Positions 38,338-47,187 of a DNA stretch of 64,000 nucleotides are shown here, piece after piece. The position numbers were made by a program, and so were the translations under genes. The notes under the pieces were generated by a model. The model ran no database searches and was not told where the DNA came from. It saw nothing but the letters and a program-made list of their open reading frames with translations. The first letter of the stretch is position 1. Every line of letters starts with the position of its first letter. The stretch comes from Myxococcales bacterium (GTDB lineage: Bacteria > Myxococcota_A > Polyangia > Nannocystales > Nannocystaceae), in the NCBI GenBank assembly GCA_020633315.1, contig JACKDV010000022.1:77434-141433 (forward strand). Reading direction: 5' to 3'.

Positions 38338-39717
38338 CTACACTCCGGTCCCGGCCCCGGTGGCTGCCTCCCTGGCTCGACGCTCGAGCTCGAGGAGGCG
38401 CTCGCGTTCCTCTTGCTGCTGCTTGCGGGCGAGGGCCTCGAGCCGCTCCTGCTCGGCCTCGAGGGCCTCGAGGTCCTTTACGTCCTGCAGGAACTGATCG
38501 ATGCTCGAGATGCGCGCGCGGGCGTCGGCCGCCTCCTCCGGGTAGCGGTCGCCGGCTGCCTTCGCGAAGCGTTCGAAGTAGCCGCGGGCCTCGAGCATGG
38601 GCCCGTCGTCGAAGGTGGCCTTGCCCTCGGCGTCGACCTTCTGCGAGCGCTCGGGGCCGATGTGCTCCTGCATGAGGATCCCCAGGTTGTACAGCGGGCG
38701 GGGATCGTCGCTCGCTCGCTCGCGGGCCTGCAGCAGCACGGTCTTGGCGTCGTCGTAGCGCCGCAGGCCGCGGTTGGCCACCGCGCTCGCGAGCAGCACC
38801 TCCACGTCGTCGCGGTAGCGCGGATCCTCGCGGGCGGCCTCGAGGCTGGTCCGCGCCGTGTCGAAGTCGCGGAAGCGCAGGGCGATCATCGCGATGTTGA
38901 GCCGGGCCTGGGCGTGGTGGGGGTCGACGGCTGCGGCCTTCTCGAACGAGCGCAGCGCGAGCACCGGGTCGCCTTCCTCCATCAGCAGCAGCCCGCGCAG
39001 GTTGTGCAGCTCGGCGCTGTCGTGGCCCTGCTCCTGCAGCACCCGCAGGCCGCGGGTGATCACCAGCCCGGCCAGCAGCAGGTACGAGCGGTCGTGGCTG
39101 CGGCCGCGGTCGTAGTAGAGCCGCGCCAGGTTCTCGTGGGCGATCGCGCTGTCGGAGTCCACGGCCAGGGCGTTGCGCAGCGCCAGCTCGGCGCGGGCGA
39201 AGTCCTCCCCCTCGCCCTTTCTCAGGTAGCGCTCGCGCAGCGCCTCGCTGAGGTTGTTGCGGGCCATGGGCAGCGCGGGGTCGGCCTTCACCGCGCGCTC
39301 GAACGAGGCGAAGGCGGCCTCGTGCTCTCCCGCGCGCCAGTGGAGGATGCCGAGGTTGTTGTGCGCGCCGGCGTGCCCGGGGTTGGTGGCGATCGCCGTG
39401 CGGTAGAGCGCGACCGCCTGCTCGGGCTGCCCGCAGCGCTCGCGGATCACTCCCGCGTCGAAGGGCCCCGCCGCGGTGCTGGGATCGCGCGGGTCGTGCA
39501 GCGCCATGAAGGCGGCCACCACCTCGTCGCACTCGGCCGGGCTCAGCGTGCCGTCGGCCTCGGCCGCCCGCAGCTTGGCCACGGCGCCCTGCAGCTCCGC
39601 CTGGCTCTGCTGGGGATCGGGCGGCTCGGGGGGCAGGGGAGGGGAGGGCGGGGTGGTGGAGCAGCTGGCCAGGCACAGGGCGAGCGCCACCGTGCGGCCG
39701 CGGAGCAGTACGGTCAT
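38338..39717 (-). CDS. TPR lipoprotein (GltE/AglT-like, tentative)
   Basis: 459 aa. Signal peptide with lipobox LASC (Cys near 19), a Pro-rich linker, then TPR units from about residue 80 (HNNLGILHWRAGEHEAAFASFERAVKADP, LARLYYDRGRSHDRSYLL, NIAMIALRFRDFDTARTSLEAA, LYNLGILMQEHIG). A C-terminal charged coiled-coil (EALEAEQERLEALARKQQQEERERLLELERR) ends it. The layout resembles the outer-membrane TPR lipoprotein of the myxobacterial adventurous gliding machinery, but no other gliding genes are nearby, so that name is only suggested. ATG 39717 gives the signal peptide; longer frames do not. Confidence 0.75.
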   Translation of the reverse strand: MTVLLRGRTVALALCLASCSTTPPSPPLPPEPPDPQQSQAELQGAVAKLRAAEADGTLSPAECDEVVAAFMALHDPRDPSTAAGPFDAGVIRERCGQPEQAVALYRTAIATNPGHAGAHNNLGILHWRAGEHEAAFASFERAVKADPALPMARNNLSEALRERYLRKGEGEDFARAELALRNALAVDSDSAIAHENLARLYYDRGRSHDRSYLLLAGLVITRGLRVLQEQGHDSAELHNLRGLLLMEEGDPVLALRSFEKAAAVDPHHAQARLNIAMIALRFRDFDTARTSLEAAREDPRYRDDVEVLLASAVANRGLRRYDDAKTVLLQARERASDDPRPLYNLGILMQEHIGPERSQKVDAEGKATFDDGPMLEARGYFERFAKAAGDRYPEEAADARARISSIDQFLQDVKDLEALEAEQERLEALARKQQQEERERLLELERRAREAATGAGTGV

Positions 39718-39870
39718 CGGGAGGTCTCCGGGCTCGACGACACGGCGAGCGCGGGTCGGGCCACGGGAGGCACCGACCGGCCCGCGCCGCTCGTCGAGGT
39801 TGCGAGGATGGACCCTCCGTCCCACGGCGATCCTCGCCGCGGGTTCCCGCGATCGCGGCGGCCTCGATCG

Positions 39871-42741
39871 CTACGGCCGAGTAGCCAGCCACGCGTCGAT
39901 CTCGGCGACCTCCGCGTCCCGCCCGTCGGAGGCCAGGCGCTCCCGGGCCAGGCGGGCCAGCTCGTGAGCGCGCGCGGCCTCCGAGCCCGGCCGGGTGCGC
40001 GCGAGGCCGTAGCGAGCCCGCGCCAGCTCGATGCGGTTGCCGGGGCGGCGCTCGAGGATCTCGATCGCACGGCCGTAGTCCTCGGCCGCCGCCGCGGCCG
40101 AGCCCTGGGCCAGGAGCACGTCGCCCCGCATGCGCAGCGCGTCGGCGAGCTGGGGATGATCGCTCCCTTGATCGCGCTCGAGCACCACGACCGCCTCATC
40201 GAGGGCCGCTCGGCTGGCGTCGAGCTCGCCCAGCTCGAGCTCGAGCTGCCCCTGCTGGGTGAGCAGCAGCCCTCGCGCCGGGTGCTCGGGGCCGAGCGTG
40301 CGCTCCAGGAGCTCGAAGGCCGAGCGGAGCGTGCTCCGGGCACGGGGGGCGTCTCCCTCGGCGAGCTCGACCTCGGAGAGATTGGACAGGAGCACGATGC
40401 GATTGGGATTGTCGGGACCTACGAGCTCCTCGGTCATGGCGCTCGCCACATCGAGGTCTCGCCGTGCCTCCTCGATGCGGCCGAGCCCGACGAGGAAGTG
40501 TGCTCGATTGATCAGCAGCGCCAGGCGCTGGGGGCCTCCGCCGAGCTGCGCCTTCTCGACCAGGCGGAGCCCTGTGTCGATGTGCTCGAGCGCCCCCTCG
40601 AAGTCCCCGAGGTAGGAGGCGATGTTGGCGAGGTTCTGCTCGCTCTCGGCGAAGCTCGGGTGATCGGGTCGGGTCAGGCCCTGACGCAGATCCCTCGATT
40701 CCCAGAAGAGCTCCCGTGCTTCTTCGTAGTACCCGCCGGTCATGCGCACGACCGCGAGGTTGTTGAGGACTCGGGAGCGGTTCAAGGTGTCCTGCTCGCC
40801 GTCGCCGAGGTGGAGCAGGGCCGCCACGTAGTGGGCCTGGGCCCCCTCGAGGTCCCCACGTGCGAAGCGCAGGGTGCCCATCGAGTGCTCGTAGTCGTAC
40901 ACGAGGTCGTCGGGACGACCGATGCGGGCGAGCGAGGCCTCCGCGATGGTGGCGAGCAGCTCTGCGTCGTCGGGACGCCCCTGCAGGTACCCCACCAGGT
41001 AGGGCATGTTGGTCCAGATGATGGCGACCAGCCGATCGCTGTGGCCCTCCGCGGCCGCGATGGCGCTCCTCCGAGCCAGCGCCTCCGCCTCGGGGTAGTC
41101 CCCCCTGTTCTCTCGTAGAGCCGAGGCGAGCATGAGGGCATCCGCGATGAGGGGGGCGTAGCCGGTCGCTTCGGCCTGGGTCACCAGCTCGTCGATCTCC
41201 GCGTCGGGGGCGGGGCTTCGATTCGCGTCGAGCCGGACGGCGAGGTCCACCTTGCGCTTGCGGAGCTCCTCCACCCGGCGTGCGAGCTCGGGCTCGTCGG
41301 GGAGCGGGATGGTCTCCTGCAGCCGCTCGGCGTCGTCGCACACCGCGATCGGCGTGAGCGAGGTGGCGAACTCGAAGCTCTCGTCGAGGAAGGCCGCGTC
41401 CACGGTCGCGAGCACGCCGAGCCGCGCGTCGAGGTCGTCGAGGCGTCGGCCCAGGCAGGCGCGCCGCAGGTCGAACAGCGAGTCGCTCTGCTCGCCCCGC
41501 ACGCGGGTGGCCTCGCAGGCGTCGAGGGCCGAGGCCCGCCACTGCTCGGCGTAGGCGTGGATGAAGGCCGCGGCGCGATCCCACAGCCCGGGGGCGAAGC
41601 TCTCCCCGGTCTCGACGAAGGCCGCCTCGATCTCCTCGCGTCGAGCCTCGGACCACACGCCGTCGATCTCGTCGCCCGCCCCCTCGCAGGGCGGCGGGGC
41701 GGCGGGACCGGGCGCGGACGGGCGCAGCGCGAGGGCGACCACCCCACCCAGCGAGGCCACCACCACCGCGCCCAGCAGCCACCGTCGACGGCGGCGCACC
41801 GGGTCGTCGAGCAGGGCCTCGATCAGGCTGCTCATGTCCGGCCAGCGATCCGCGGGGTCGTGCTCGAGCCCGCGGAACACCACGCGCCGCAGGTGCACGG
41901 GCACGGTGGAGCCCGGCGCCGGCGTGCGACGCTGGCCCTGGCTCACCGCGCTCACCAGCTCCATCAGCGAGCTGGTGCCGAAGGGATGCTGACCGAACAG
42001 CGCCTCGTAGAGCGCCACGCAGAACCCGAACTGATCCGTCCGGGCATCAACCTCGCGGTGGGCGTGCTGCTCGGGCGCCATGTAGGCCGGCGTCCCCAGG
42101 GCTCCGATCCCGTCGGTCAGCGTGGGGTTGGACTGCGAGAGCACGGCCGGGCGCATCGAGCCGAGCAGGTCGACCTCGTCGGGCGGCGTCTCGTCGGCGT
42201 GGACGAGGCCGAAGTCGGTCACCTTGGCGCGCCCCTGGGGATCGATGAGCACGTTGGCCGGCTTGAAGTCGCGGTGCACCAGCCCCGCCGCGTGGGCGGC
42301 CATCAGCCCGCGTCCCGCCTGCGCGAAGATCTCCACGATCTCCCGGACGGAGCGCGCGCGCGCGGCCAGCCACTCGCCCAGGGTTGGGCCGTCGACGAAC
42401 TCCATCGCCACGAAGACCTCGCCATCCACCGTGCCCACGTCGTGCACCGCCACCACGTTGGGGTGCGAGAGCCGGGCCATCGCCTGCGCCTCGCGGAGCA
42501 GTCGCTGGCGCGCGAGCTCGGCGGCGGCACCCGCCTCGGGCGAGCGCAGCACCTTCACCGCCACGCGGCGATCGAGCTGCGGATCGTAGGCGGCGTAGAC
42601 CAGGCCCATGCCGCCCTTGCCCCGCAGCTCGAGCACGGTGTAGCGACCGAGGCTGTTGCCTCGCCCCAGCAGGCGCGAGGAGTGGGACGCGACCGCCGAC
42701 GCATAGGCGTCGTCGCCGGGCAAGGTCGCATCGTCATCCAT
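39871..42741 (-). CDS. Eukaryotic-like Ser/Thr protein kinase with transmembrane segment and TPR array
   Basis: 956 aa from ATG 42741 (ATG 42756 adds five residues). Glycine loop GKGGMG (41-46), Lys63, HRDFKPAN, DFGLVH and GTPAYMAPEQ are intact. A hydrophobic helix follows (WLLGAVVVASLGGVVALAL, near 310-330), then Cys-containing helices and TPR-like repeats to the end. Compared with the other two kinases here, the activation segment has extra Pro/Ser insertions (DEVDLLGSMRP). Same strand as the TPR lipoprotein 153 bp downstream. Codon usage in the TPR region is a little less GC-biased than in its neighbours. Confidence 0.92.
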   Translation of the reverse strand: MDDDATLPGDDAYASAVASHSSRLLGRGNSLGRYTVLELRGKGGMGLVYAAYDPQLDRRVAVKVLRSPEAGAAAELARQRLLREAQAMARLSHPNVVAVHDVGTVDGEVFVAMEFVDGPTLGEWLAARARSVREIVEIFAQAGRGLMAAHAAGLVHRDFKPANVLIDPQGRAKVTDFGLVHADETPPDEVDLLGSMRPAVLSQSNPTLTDGIGALGTPAYMAPEQHAHREVDARTDQFGFCVALYEALFGQHPFGTSSLMELVSAVSQGQRRTPAPGSTVPVHLRRVVFRGLEHDPADRWPDMSSLIEALLDDPVRRRRRWLLGAVVVASLGGVVALALRPSAPGPAAPPPCEGAGDEIDGVWSEARREEIEAAFVETGESFAPGLWDRAAAFIHAYAEQWRASALDACEATRVRGEQSDSLFDLRRACLGRRLDDLDARLGVLATVDAAFLDESFEFATSLTPIAVCDDAERLQETIPLPDEPELARRVEELRKRKVDLAVRLDANRSPAPDAEIDELVTQAEATGYAPLIADALMLASALRENRGDYPEAEALARRSAIAAAEGHSDRLVAIIWTNMPYLVGYLQGRPDDAELLATIAEASLARIGRPDDLVYDYEHSMGTLRFARGDLEGAQAHYVAALLHLGDGEQDTLNRSRVLNNLAVVRMTGGYYEEARELFWESRDLRQGLTRPDHPSFAESEQNLANIASYLGDFEGALEHIDTGLRLVEKAQLGGGPQRLALLINRAHFLVGLGRIEEARRDLDVASAMTEELVGPDNPNRIVLLSNLSEVELAEGDAPRARSTLRSAFELLERTLGPEHPARGLLLTQQGQLELELGELDASRAALDEAVVVLERDQGSDHPQLADALRMRGDVLLAQGSAAAAAEDYGRAIEILERRPGNRIELARARYGLARTRPGSEAARAHELARLARERLASDGRDAEVAEIDAWLATRP

Positions 42742-42883
42742 CGAGGCCTGGATCATACGCCGGTCCGAGACCGCTGCGGGGTGGCTCGGACGACCGCGAC
42801 CGACCGCGTCACGATGCGTCGTCGAATCGTGGGCCCCCGCCGGGGCGGGTGCGGCTATGCTCCTACCGGTGCGCCAGGCCACG

Positions 42884-44032
42884 ATGACCTCCCGGGCCTT
42901 CGTGCTCGCCTTCGGCGCCAACTTCCTGCACGGTCTCGCCCTGTTCGCGTACCTGCACCTGCCCGGCCTGCTCCACCGCATGGGGGCCGACGAGCTGACG
43001 ATCGGGATCCTCGTGGGCACCATGGCCGCCGCCGCGATCGCGATGCGCCCGGCCCTGGGCTGGCTGATGGATCGCCACGGGCGTCACGTGGTGGTGCGCC
43101 TGGGCTCGCTGCTGCACGTGGTGGTGTGCCTGAGCTACTTGCTCGTCGAGCACATCGGGGTGGGGCTCTATGCGATCCGCATCGCGCACGGGATCGCCGA
43201 GGCGATGCTCTTCACCGCGCTGTTCACCATCGCGGCCGACGTGGTGCCGGTGTCCCGCCGCACCGAGGGCATCGCCCTGTTCGGGATCTCCGGCCTGCTC
43301 CCCATGTCGCTGGGCGGCCTGCTCGGCGACCTCGTGCTGGCCCGGGCCGACTACGCGGAGCTGTTCGTGGTGTGCTTGGCCGCGGCCGCCCTGGGGGCCG
43401 CGTGCGGCTGGGGCCTGCCCGACTCCCGCCCGCCGCTCGAGACCGACGCCCCGCCGCCGCCCTCGTTCCTCTCCACCGTGGCCCAGCCCCGCCTACGCCC
43501 GCTGTGGCTGGTGGGCTTCGGCTTCGCGCTCGCCGTCGCCTCCTACTTCACCTTCTTCAAGACCTTCGTGGAGCACACCGGCATCGGCTCGATGGGGCTG
43601 TTCTTCACCGTGTACTCGCTCGCCGCGATCCTGCTGCGCCTGGTGCTGGGCTGGGTGCCCGATCGCATCGGCCCGCGCCGGGCCCTGGGCCCTGCCCTGC
43701 TGTCGATGGTGATCGGCCTGGTCGTGCTCGCGGGGGCGGGCAGCGAGCTGGCGGTGGCGGTGTCGGGCCTGCTGTGCGGCCTGGGTCATGCCTTCGTGTT
43801 CCCGATCCTCTCGTCGATGGTCGTCACCCGGGCCGAGGCCCGCGAGCGAGGGGCCGCGCTGGCCATGTTCACCGCGCTCTTCGACCTGGGGCTGCTGGTG
43901 GGCTCGCCCCTGCTCGGCGCGGTGCTCGAGCGCTCCTCCTACCCCATCATGTTCACCACCGCGGCCGGCCTCGTCGTGGCCTGCGCGCTCGGGTTCGGGG
44001 GGTGGGATCGCCGGGTCTCGCCCGCGGGATAG
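42884..44032 (+). CDS. MFS transporter
   Basis: 382 aa with about 12 hydrophobic helices. The loop between helices 2 and 3 carries MDRHGRHVVVRLG, a variant of the MFS signature GxLxDRxGRR, and the equivalent second-half loop is WVPDRIGPRRALG. No signal peptide. Starts at ATG 42884 (GATGACC); an ATG at 42857 adds nine poorly hydrophobic residues. Substrate unknown; its place directly before the specialised-metabolite genes allows an export role, but the 169-bp gap and different codon bias make that weak. It is divergent from the kinase gene. Confidence 0.85.
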   Translation: MTSRAFVLAFGANFLHGLALFAYLHLPGLLHRMGADELTIGILVGTMAAAAIAMRPALGWLMDRHGRHVVVRLGSLLHVVVCLSYLLVEHIGVGLYAIRIAHGIAEAMLFTALFTIAADVVPVSRRTEGIALFGISGLLPMSLGGLLGDLVLARADYAELFVVCLAAAALGAACGWGLPDSRPPLETDAPPPPSFLSTVAQPRLRPLWLVGFGFALAVASYFTFFKTFVEHTGIGSMGLFFTVYSLAAILLRLVLGWVPDRIGPRRALGPALLSMVIGLVVLAGAGSELAVAVSGLLCGLGHAFVFPILSSMVVTRAEARERGAALAMFTALFDLGLLVGSPLLGAVLERSSYPIMFTTAAGLVVACALGFGGWDRRVSPAG

Positions 44033-44201
44033 CTCCGTCGTCGGGCCTGGCCCGCGAGCGCAATCGGGTTGGGGTATCGCCATGACGGCGGCCGGATCGC
44101 CCCAGCGATCGCCGCTTCGATCTGTCGCGCAACATCTTGAAATCACTCGCGGACGAACGAGGTAGCCAGCACGAGCGGAGTCAGGGTATCCTTTAGGGGA
44201 C

Positions 44202-44411
44202 ATGGCAACCCGCAGCAAGACCACCACGAAGAAGACCACGAGCAAACCCGGGGAGCTCAGCCTCAAGCTGACGCCCGAGCAGCAGAAGCAGCTCGTTGCA
44301 TTCATGGAAAAATCGGGTGATGCACGGCTCGACGTCTCCGTGACCTTCTCGGCAGACGTCTCGCGCGGAGTCATTGCTCCCGCGACGTTCTTGGTCGGCA
44401 ACGCGGTCTAG
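44202..44411 (+). CDS. Small peptide, candidate RiPP precursor
   Basis: 69 aa. N-terminal Lys/Thr-rich segment (TRSKTTTKKTTSKPG), then an amphipathic stretch LSLKLTPEQQKQLVAFMEKSG and a C-terminal DVSVTFSADVSRGVIAPATF. It has no Cys, no signal peptide and no recognised domain. An AGGGG site precedes the ATG by a few bases. It lies 5 bp ahead of a radical SAM/SPASM maturase and is transcribed with it. Leader-like then hydrophobic core composition and this linkage suggest a substrate of radical SAM modification. A small structural protein is the alternative. Confidence 0.6.
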   Translation: MATRSKTTTKKTTSKPGELSLKLTPEQQKQLVAFMEKSGDARLDVSVTFSADVSRGVIAPATFLVGNAV

Positions 44412-44416
44412 GCCAC

Positions 44417-45649
44417 ATGCGCCCGAGGCTGCGGATCCGACGAGAGCGGTTCGGCTTCACACTGGCAGATGCCGTCACCGGCAAGGTGGGCTTCTACGGC
44501 GACGACGTCGCCGCGGCCCTGCTCGAGGGCGCCCGGTACGAGGACCTCGCCGAGCACCAACTGGACGCAGTCCCGCTCGAGCCGAATTTCAGGCTCGTGG
44601 CGCCGCTCATCGTGTGGTTCGAGATCACGCGAGCCTGCAACCTCCCCTGCCGCCACTGCTACATCTCGGCCGGTCCCCGCCGTGAGGGCGAGCTGAGCAA
44701 GGACGAGATCCTCGACGTCCTGCAGCAGCTCCGCGCGGCAGGGGTCTTCGCCTTGGTGCTGGTGGGAGGGGAGCCCATGTCCCACCCACACTTCGTCGAG
44801 ATCCTCCACGCGGCCCACGACCTGGGCTTCGTGATCTCCATTGCGACCAACGGCACGTACATCACCCAGGAGATGATCGATCGGCTCCCCCGGGAGGAGT
44901 GCGTCGTCAGCGTGAGCCTGGATGGGACCTCCTTCCAAAAGCGCCTTCGGCTCACCTCTACATACGAGGACATCCGATCCCGCCTCGAGCTCCTGGCGGA
45001 CAACGACATCAAGACCGCCGTGATGACGACGGTGACCCAGTACAACCTCGAGGAGCTGGAGGAGATCTTCGAATTCACGCAGGAGAAGGGCTTGGTCTTC
45101 GGGCTCGCCCCCTTCAGCCCCCTCGGCCGGGGTCGACGACACCCGGATCTGCTGCCCGACCCGTCGGTGGCCACTCGAGCGTCACGGCTGTACGCCCGCA
45201 ATGCCGAGGATCGACAGAAGTGGTACCCCAAGCTGGGTCTGTGCGTGACGAGCTTCCTCAACTTCAGCTACCAGCTCGCCCACGCGATGAGACGCGAGTT
45301 CTGTGCCGCATCGCTGGCCTACATCACGTCGAACGGGAAGGTGTACCCCTGCTCGGTGTGCGCGTCCGCGGAGAAGTTCGTCGGTGGCGACCTCCGCGAG
45401 CAGCCATTCCAGGAGATCTGGGACGGTGAGTTCGGCGGGATCCGAACGATCGGCTTCGACTCGTTCAAGGGGTGCAAGACCTGCGACCTGGCCGCACCGG
45501 AGGCCGCGTGCGCGGGACGATGTCCCGTGATGTCGGAGGTCTACACCGGCGATCCGCTGCAGTGCGGCGCATCTCCCTACCTTCGCGAGGCAAACCGCCA
45601 GAACCGGGCCCGCAAGGCCGCAACCGTCGGACGGAGCGAGGGCGAATGA
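44417..45649 (+). CDS. Radical SAM/SPASM peptide maturase
   Basis: 410 aa. The 4Fe-4S motif is C74-x3-C78-x2-C81 (CNLPCRHC), followed by the GGEPMSHP S-adenosylmethionine-binding element. A C-terminal SPASM domain (about 300-395) carries Cys ligands: YITSNGKVYPCSVC, GCKTCD and CAGRCP. Residues 1-60 (RIRRERFGFTLADAVTG) resemble PqqD/MftB-type peptide recognition elements, as in RiPP enzymes that bind a leader. It follows the 69-aa peptide by 5 bp and overlaps the next gene (ATGA). Likely forms carbon-carbon, thioether or epimerised residues on the peptide; the reaction cannot be assigned. Confidence 0.88.
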   Translation: MRPRLRIRRERFGFTLADAVTGKVGFYGDDVAAALLEGARYEDLAEHQLDAVPLEPNFRLVAPLIVWFEITRACNLPCRHCYISAGPRREGELSKDEILDVLQQLRAAGVFALVLVGGEPMSHPHFVEILHAAHDLGFVISIATNGTYITQEMIDRLPREECVVSVSLDGTSFQKRLRLTSTYEDIRSRLELLADNDIKTAVMTTVTQYNLEELEEIFEFTQEKGLVFGLAPFSPLGRGRRHPDLLPDPSVATRASRLYARNAEDRQKWYPKLGLCVTSFLNFSYQLAHAMRREFCAASLAYITSNGKVYPCSVCASAEKFVGGDLREQPFQEIWDGEFGGIRTIGFDSFKGCKTCDLAAPEAACAGRCPVMSEVYTGDPLQCGASPYLREANRQNRARKAATVGRSEGE

Positions 45650-47187
45650 CCAACCCAGAGGTAGGGTGCGACCCGGGGGTCCGCGAGTTCTTCGACGCCC
45701 ACCAGTCGCCATTCGGCTGCAACAACATCCTCCCCAACCACCTGCCGAGCACGGAGCACGTGCGGCAGCTCGTGGCCAATGCGATGACGGTCGACATCGC
45801 CGTGTCCCGAGCCTATGGGCTCGAGCACTACGAGTCCTTCGTTCGCGACTTCGCGCAGCACTGGGCGCAGGAAGATCACGACGGCCGGAGCCACGAGACC
45901 GAGCAGGGCTGGTTCTCGGGTGCCCCGAGGTCCTATGTCGAGCACTTCGAAGCGGTGACGAGCCTGCCGCCGGAGGCGTTCGTGCGAGCCACCGAAGATG
46001 CGCTGGGCAGCTGCATCGAGTCCATTCACTTGTTCTGCCCGAAGCAGTGCAACATGGCGTGCCGCGGCTGCTACGCGGGGGCCGTGCCGATCGACCGATT
46101 TCCGTACGAAGACGCAGACGTCCACGCCTACGTGGATGGGGTCCAGTCCCTGCTCCAGGAGGCGCAGCGGTACGGGGTACGCGTCGTGCAGACCTCGGGC
46201 GATGGGGAATTGACCGCATTCCCTCGCTTCTTCGACCTGCTCGAGTGGGTGGCGGAGCAGGGACTGCAGTGGCTCTTCTTCACGGCGGGGGCCATCTTCG
46301 GCTCCGAGCCGGCCGCGCGCGCCCACTGGGCCGACGCCGAGCGCCTGCTGTCGGCACCGACCCGCGATCGAATCCGTCGGAACATCCAGCGCTTCGAGGG
46401 CAAGGAGGCCCGCCCCACCGCGCGGGCCTTCCTCGAGGAGCTCGATCGCGTCAAGGATCAGGTCCAGATCTACCACTCCGTGTGGAGCACCTCGCGGCAG
46501 CAGAACGACGAGTGGCGCAACCCACGGTTCTCCTACGACTACGATTCCGTGACGGTGAGGGGGCGGACCTTCGATCTCCCCGCGAGCGTGCTCGGCCTGA
46601 TGGAGGTCTTCTCGGGTCCCCACCGCGGCCGCCTGGGCATCGAGAGCCCCGTGGGACCGGCGAGCCGAAGGACGGTGAACGACCTGGCGACGTGGGTCGT
46701 GGAGCACGGCTTGCGCAGCTACTTCGAGCCGGTGATCGTGACGGGCCGAGCCCGTAACGGCATGTCGCACCTGCAGCGACCGGACGAGGTCGCGTGGCTC
46801 GATGAAGCGAAGCCGTTCCTCGTCCGCTCGCTCTGCTCGTTCCGCTTCATCCACCAGGCGGTGGTCAAGGTACGCGCCGCGGAGCCCGAGGGGGAGAAGA
46901 TGCAGTTCTTCGTGATGCCGGGCACGGCGATCGACATCGGCGATCTCGAGCGCCTGGGGGTCCTCGACTCCCTTCGGGTCGAGCAGGGCGGCTTCTTCGG
47001 AGCCCATCGCTCCGGGGTGGTGGTGCGGAGCAACTACCTCCACACGACCGGCTGCAAGTGCAACGACTTCTCGCGCCGACTCCAGAAGGACTGCCACGGG
47101 CTGGCGACCGAGCTGCGAGCGGCGGCCGAGGCCGGGTGTCCGCAGTCGGCCAGTCCGGAAGAGCTACTGCGGAGTCTCGCGGTCTGA
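45646..47187 (+). CDS. Atypical radical SAM enzyme
   Basis: 513 aa. Radical SAM motif C135-x3-C139-x2-C142 (CNMACRGC), with an extra Cys at 131. SAM-binding residues follow in VVQTSGDGELTAF (a GGE variant). A C-terminal Cys cluster (HTTGCKCNDFSRRLQKDC) suggests an auxiliary cluster, but the usual SPASM spacing is missing. Residues 1-110 have no recognised domain. Overlaps the first maturase gene by 4 bp, so the two form one unit with the peptide. Its 3' end overlaps the convergent alanine-dehydrogenase-like gene by 24 bp. It may be a second maturase or act on an NRPS building block. Confidence 0.75.
   Translation: MTNPEVGCDPGVREFFDAHQSPFGCNNILPNHLPSTEHVRQLVANAMTVDIAVSRAYGLEHYESFVRDFAQHWAQEDHDGRSHETEQGWFSGAPRSYVEHFEAVTSLPPEAFVRATEDALGSCIESIHLFCPKQCNMACRGCYAGAVPIDRFPYEDADVHAYVDGVQSLLQEAQRYGVRVVQTSGDGELTAFPRFFDLLEWVAEQGLQWLFFTAGAIFGSEPAARAHWADAERLLSAPTRDRIRRNIQRFEGKEARPTARAFLEELDRVKDQVQIYHSVWSTSRQQNDEWRNPRFSYDYDSVTVRGRTFDLPASVLGLMEVFSGPHRGRLGIESPVGPASRRTVNDLATWVVEHGLRSYFEPVIVTGRARNGMSHLQRPDEVAWLDEAKPFLVRSLCSFRFIHQAVVKVRAAEPEGEKMQFFVMPGTAIDIGDLERLGVLDSLRVEQGGFFGAHRSGVVVRSNYLHTTGCKCNDFSRRLQKDCHGLATELRAAAEAGCPQSASPEELLRSLAV

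Noticed and set aside
42884..44032. MFS gene as exporter of the NRPS product
   Set aside because: It lies 169 bp before the peptide gene with no shared signals, and the link is only positional, so it was annotated neutrally.
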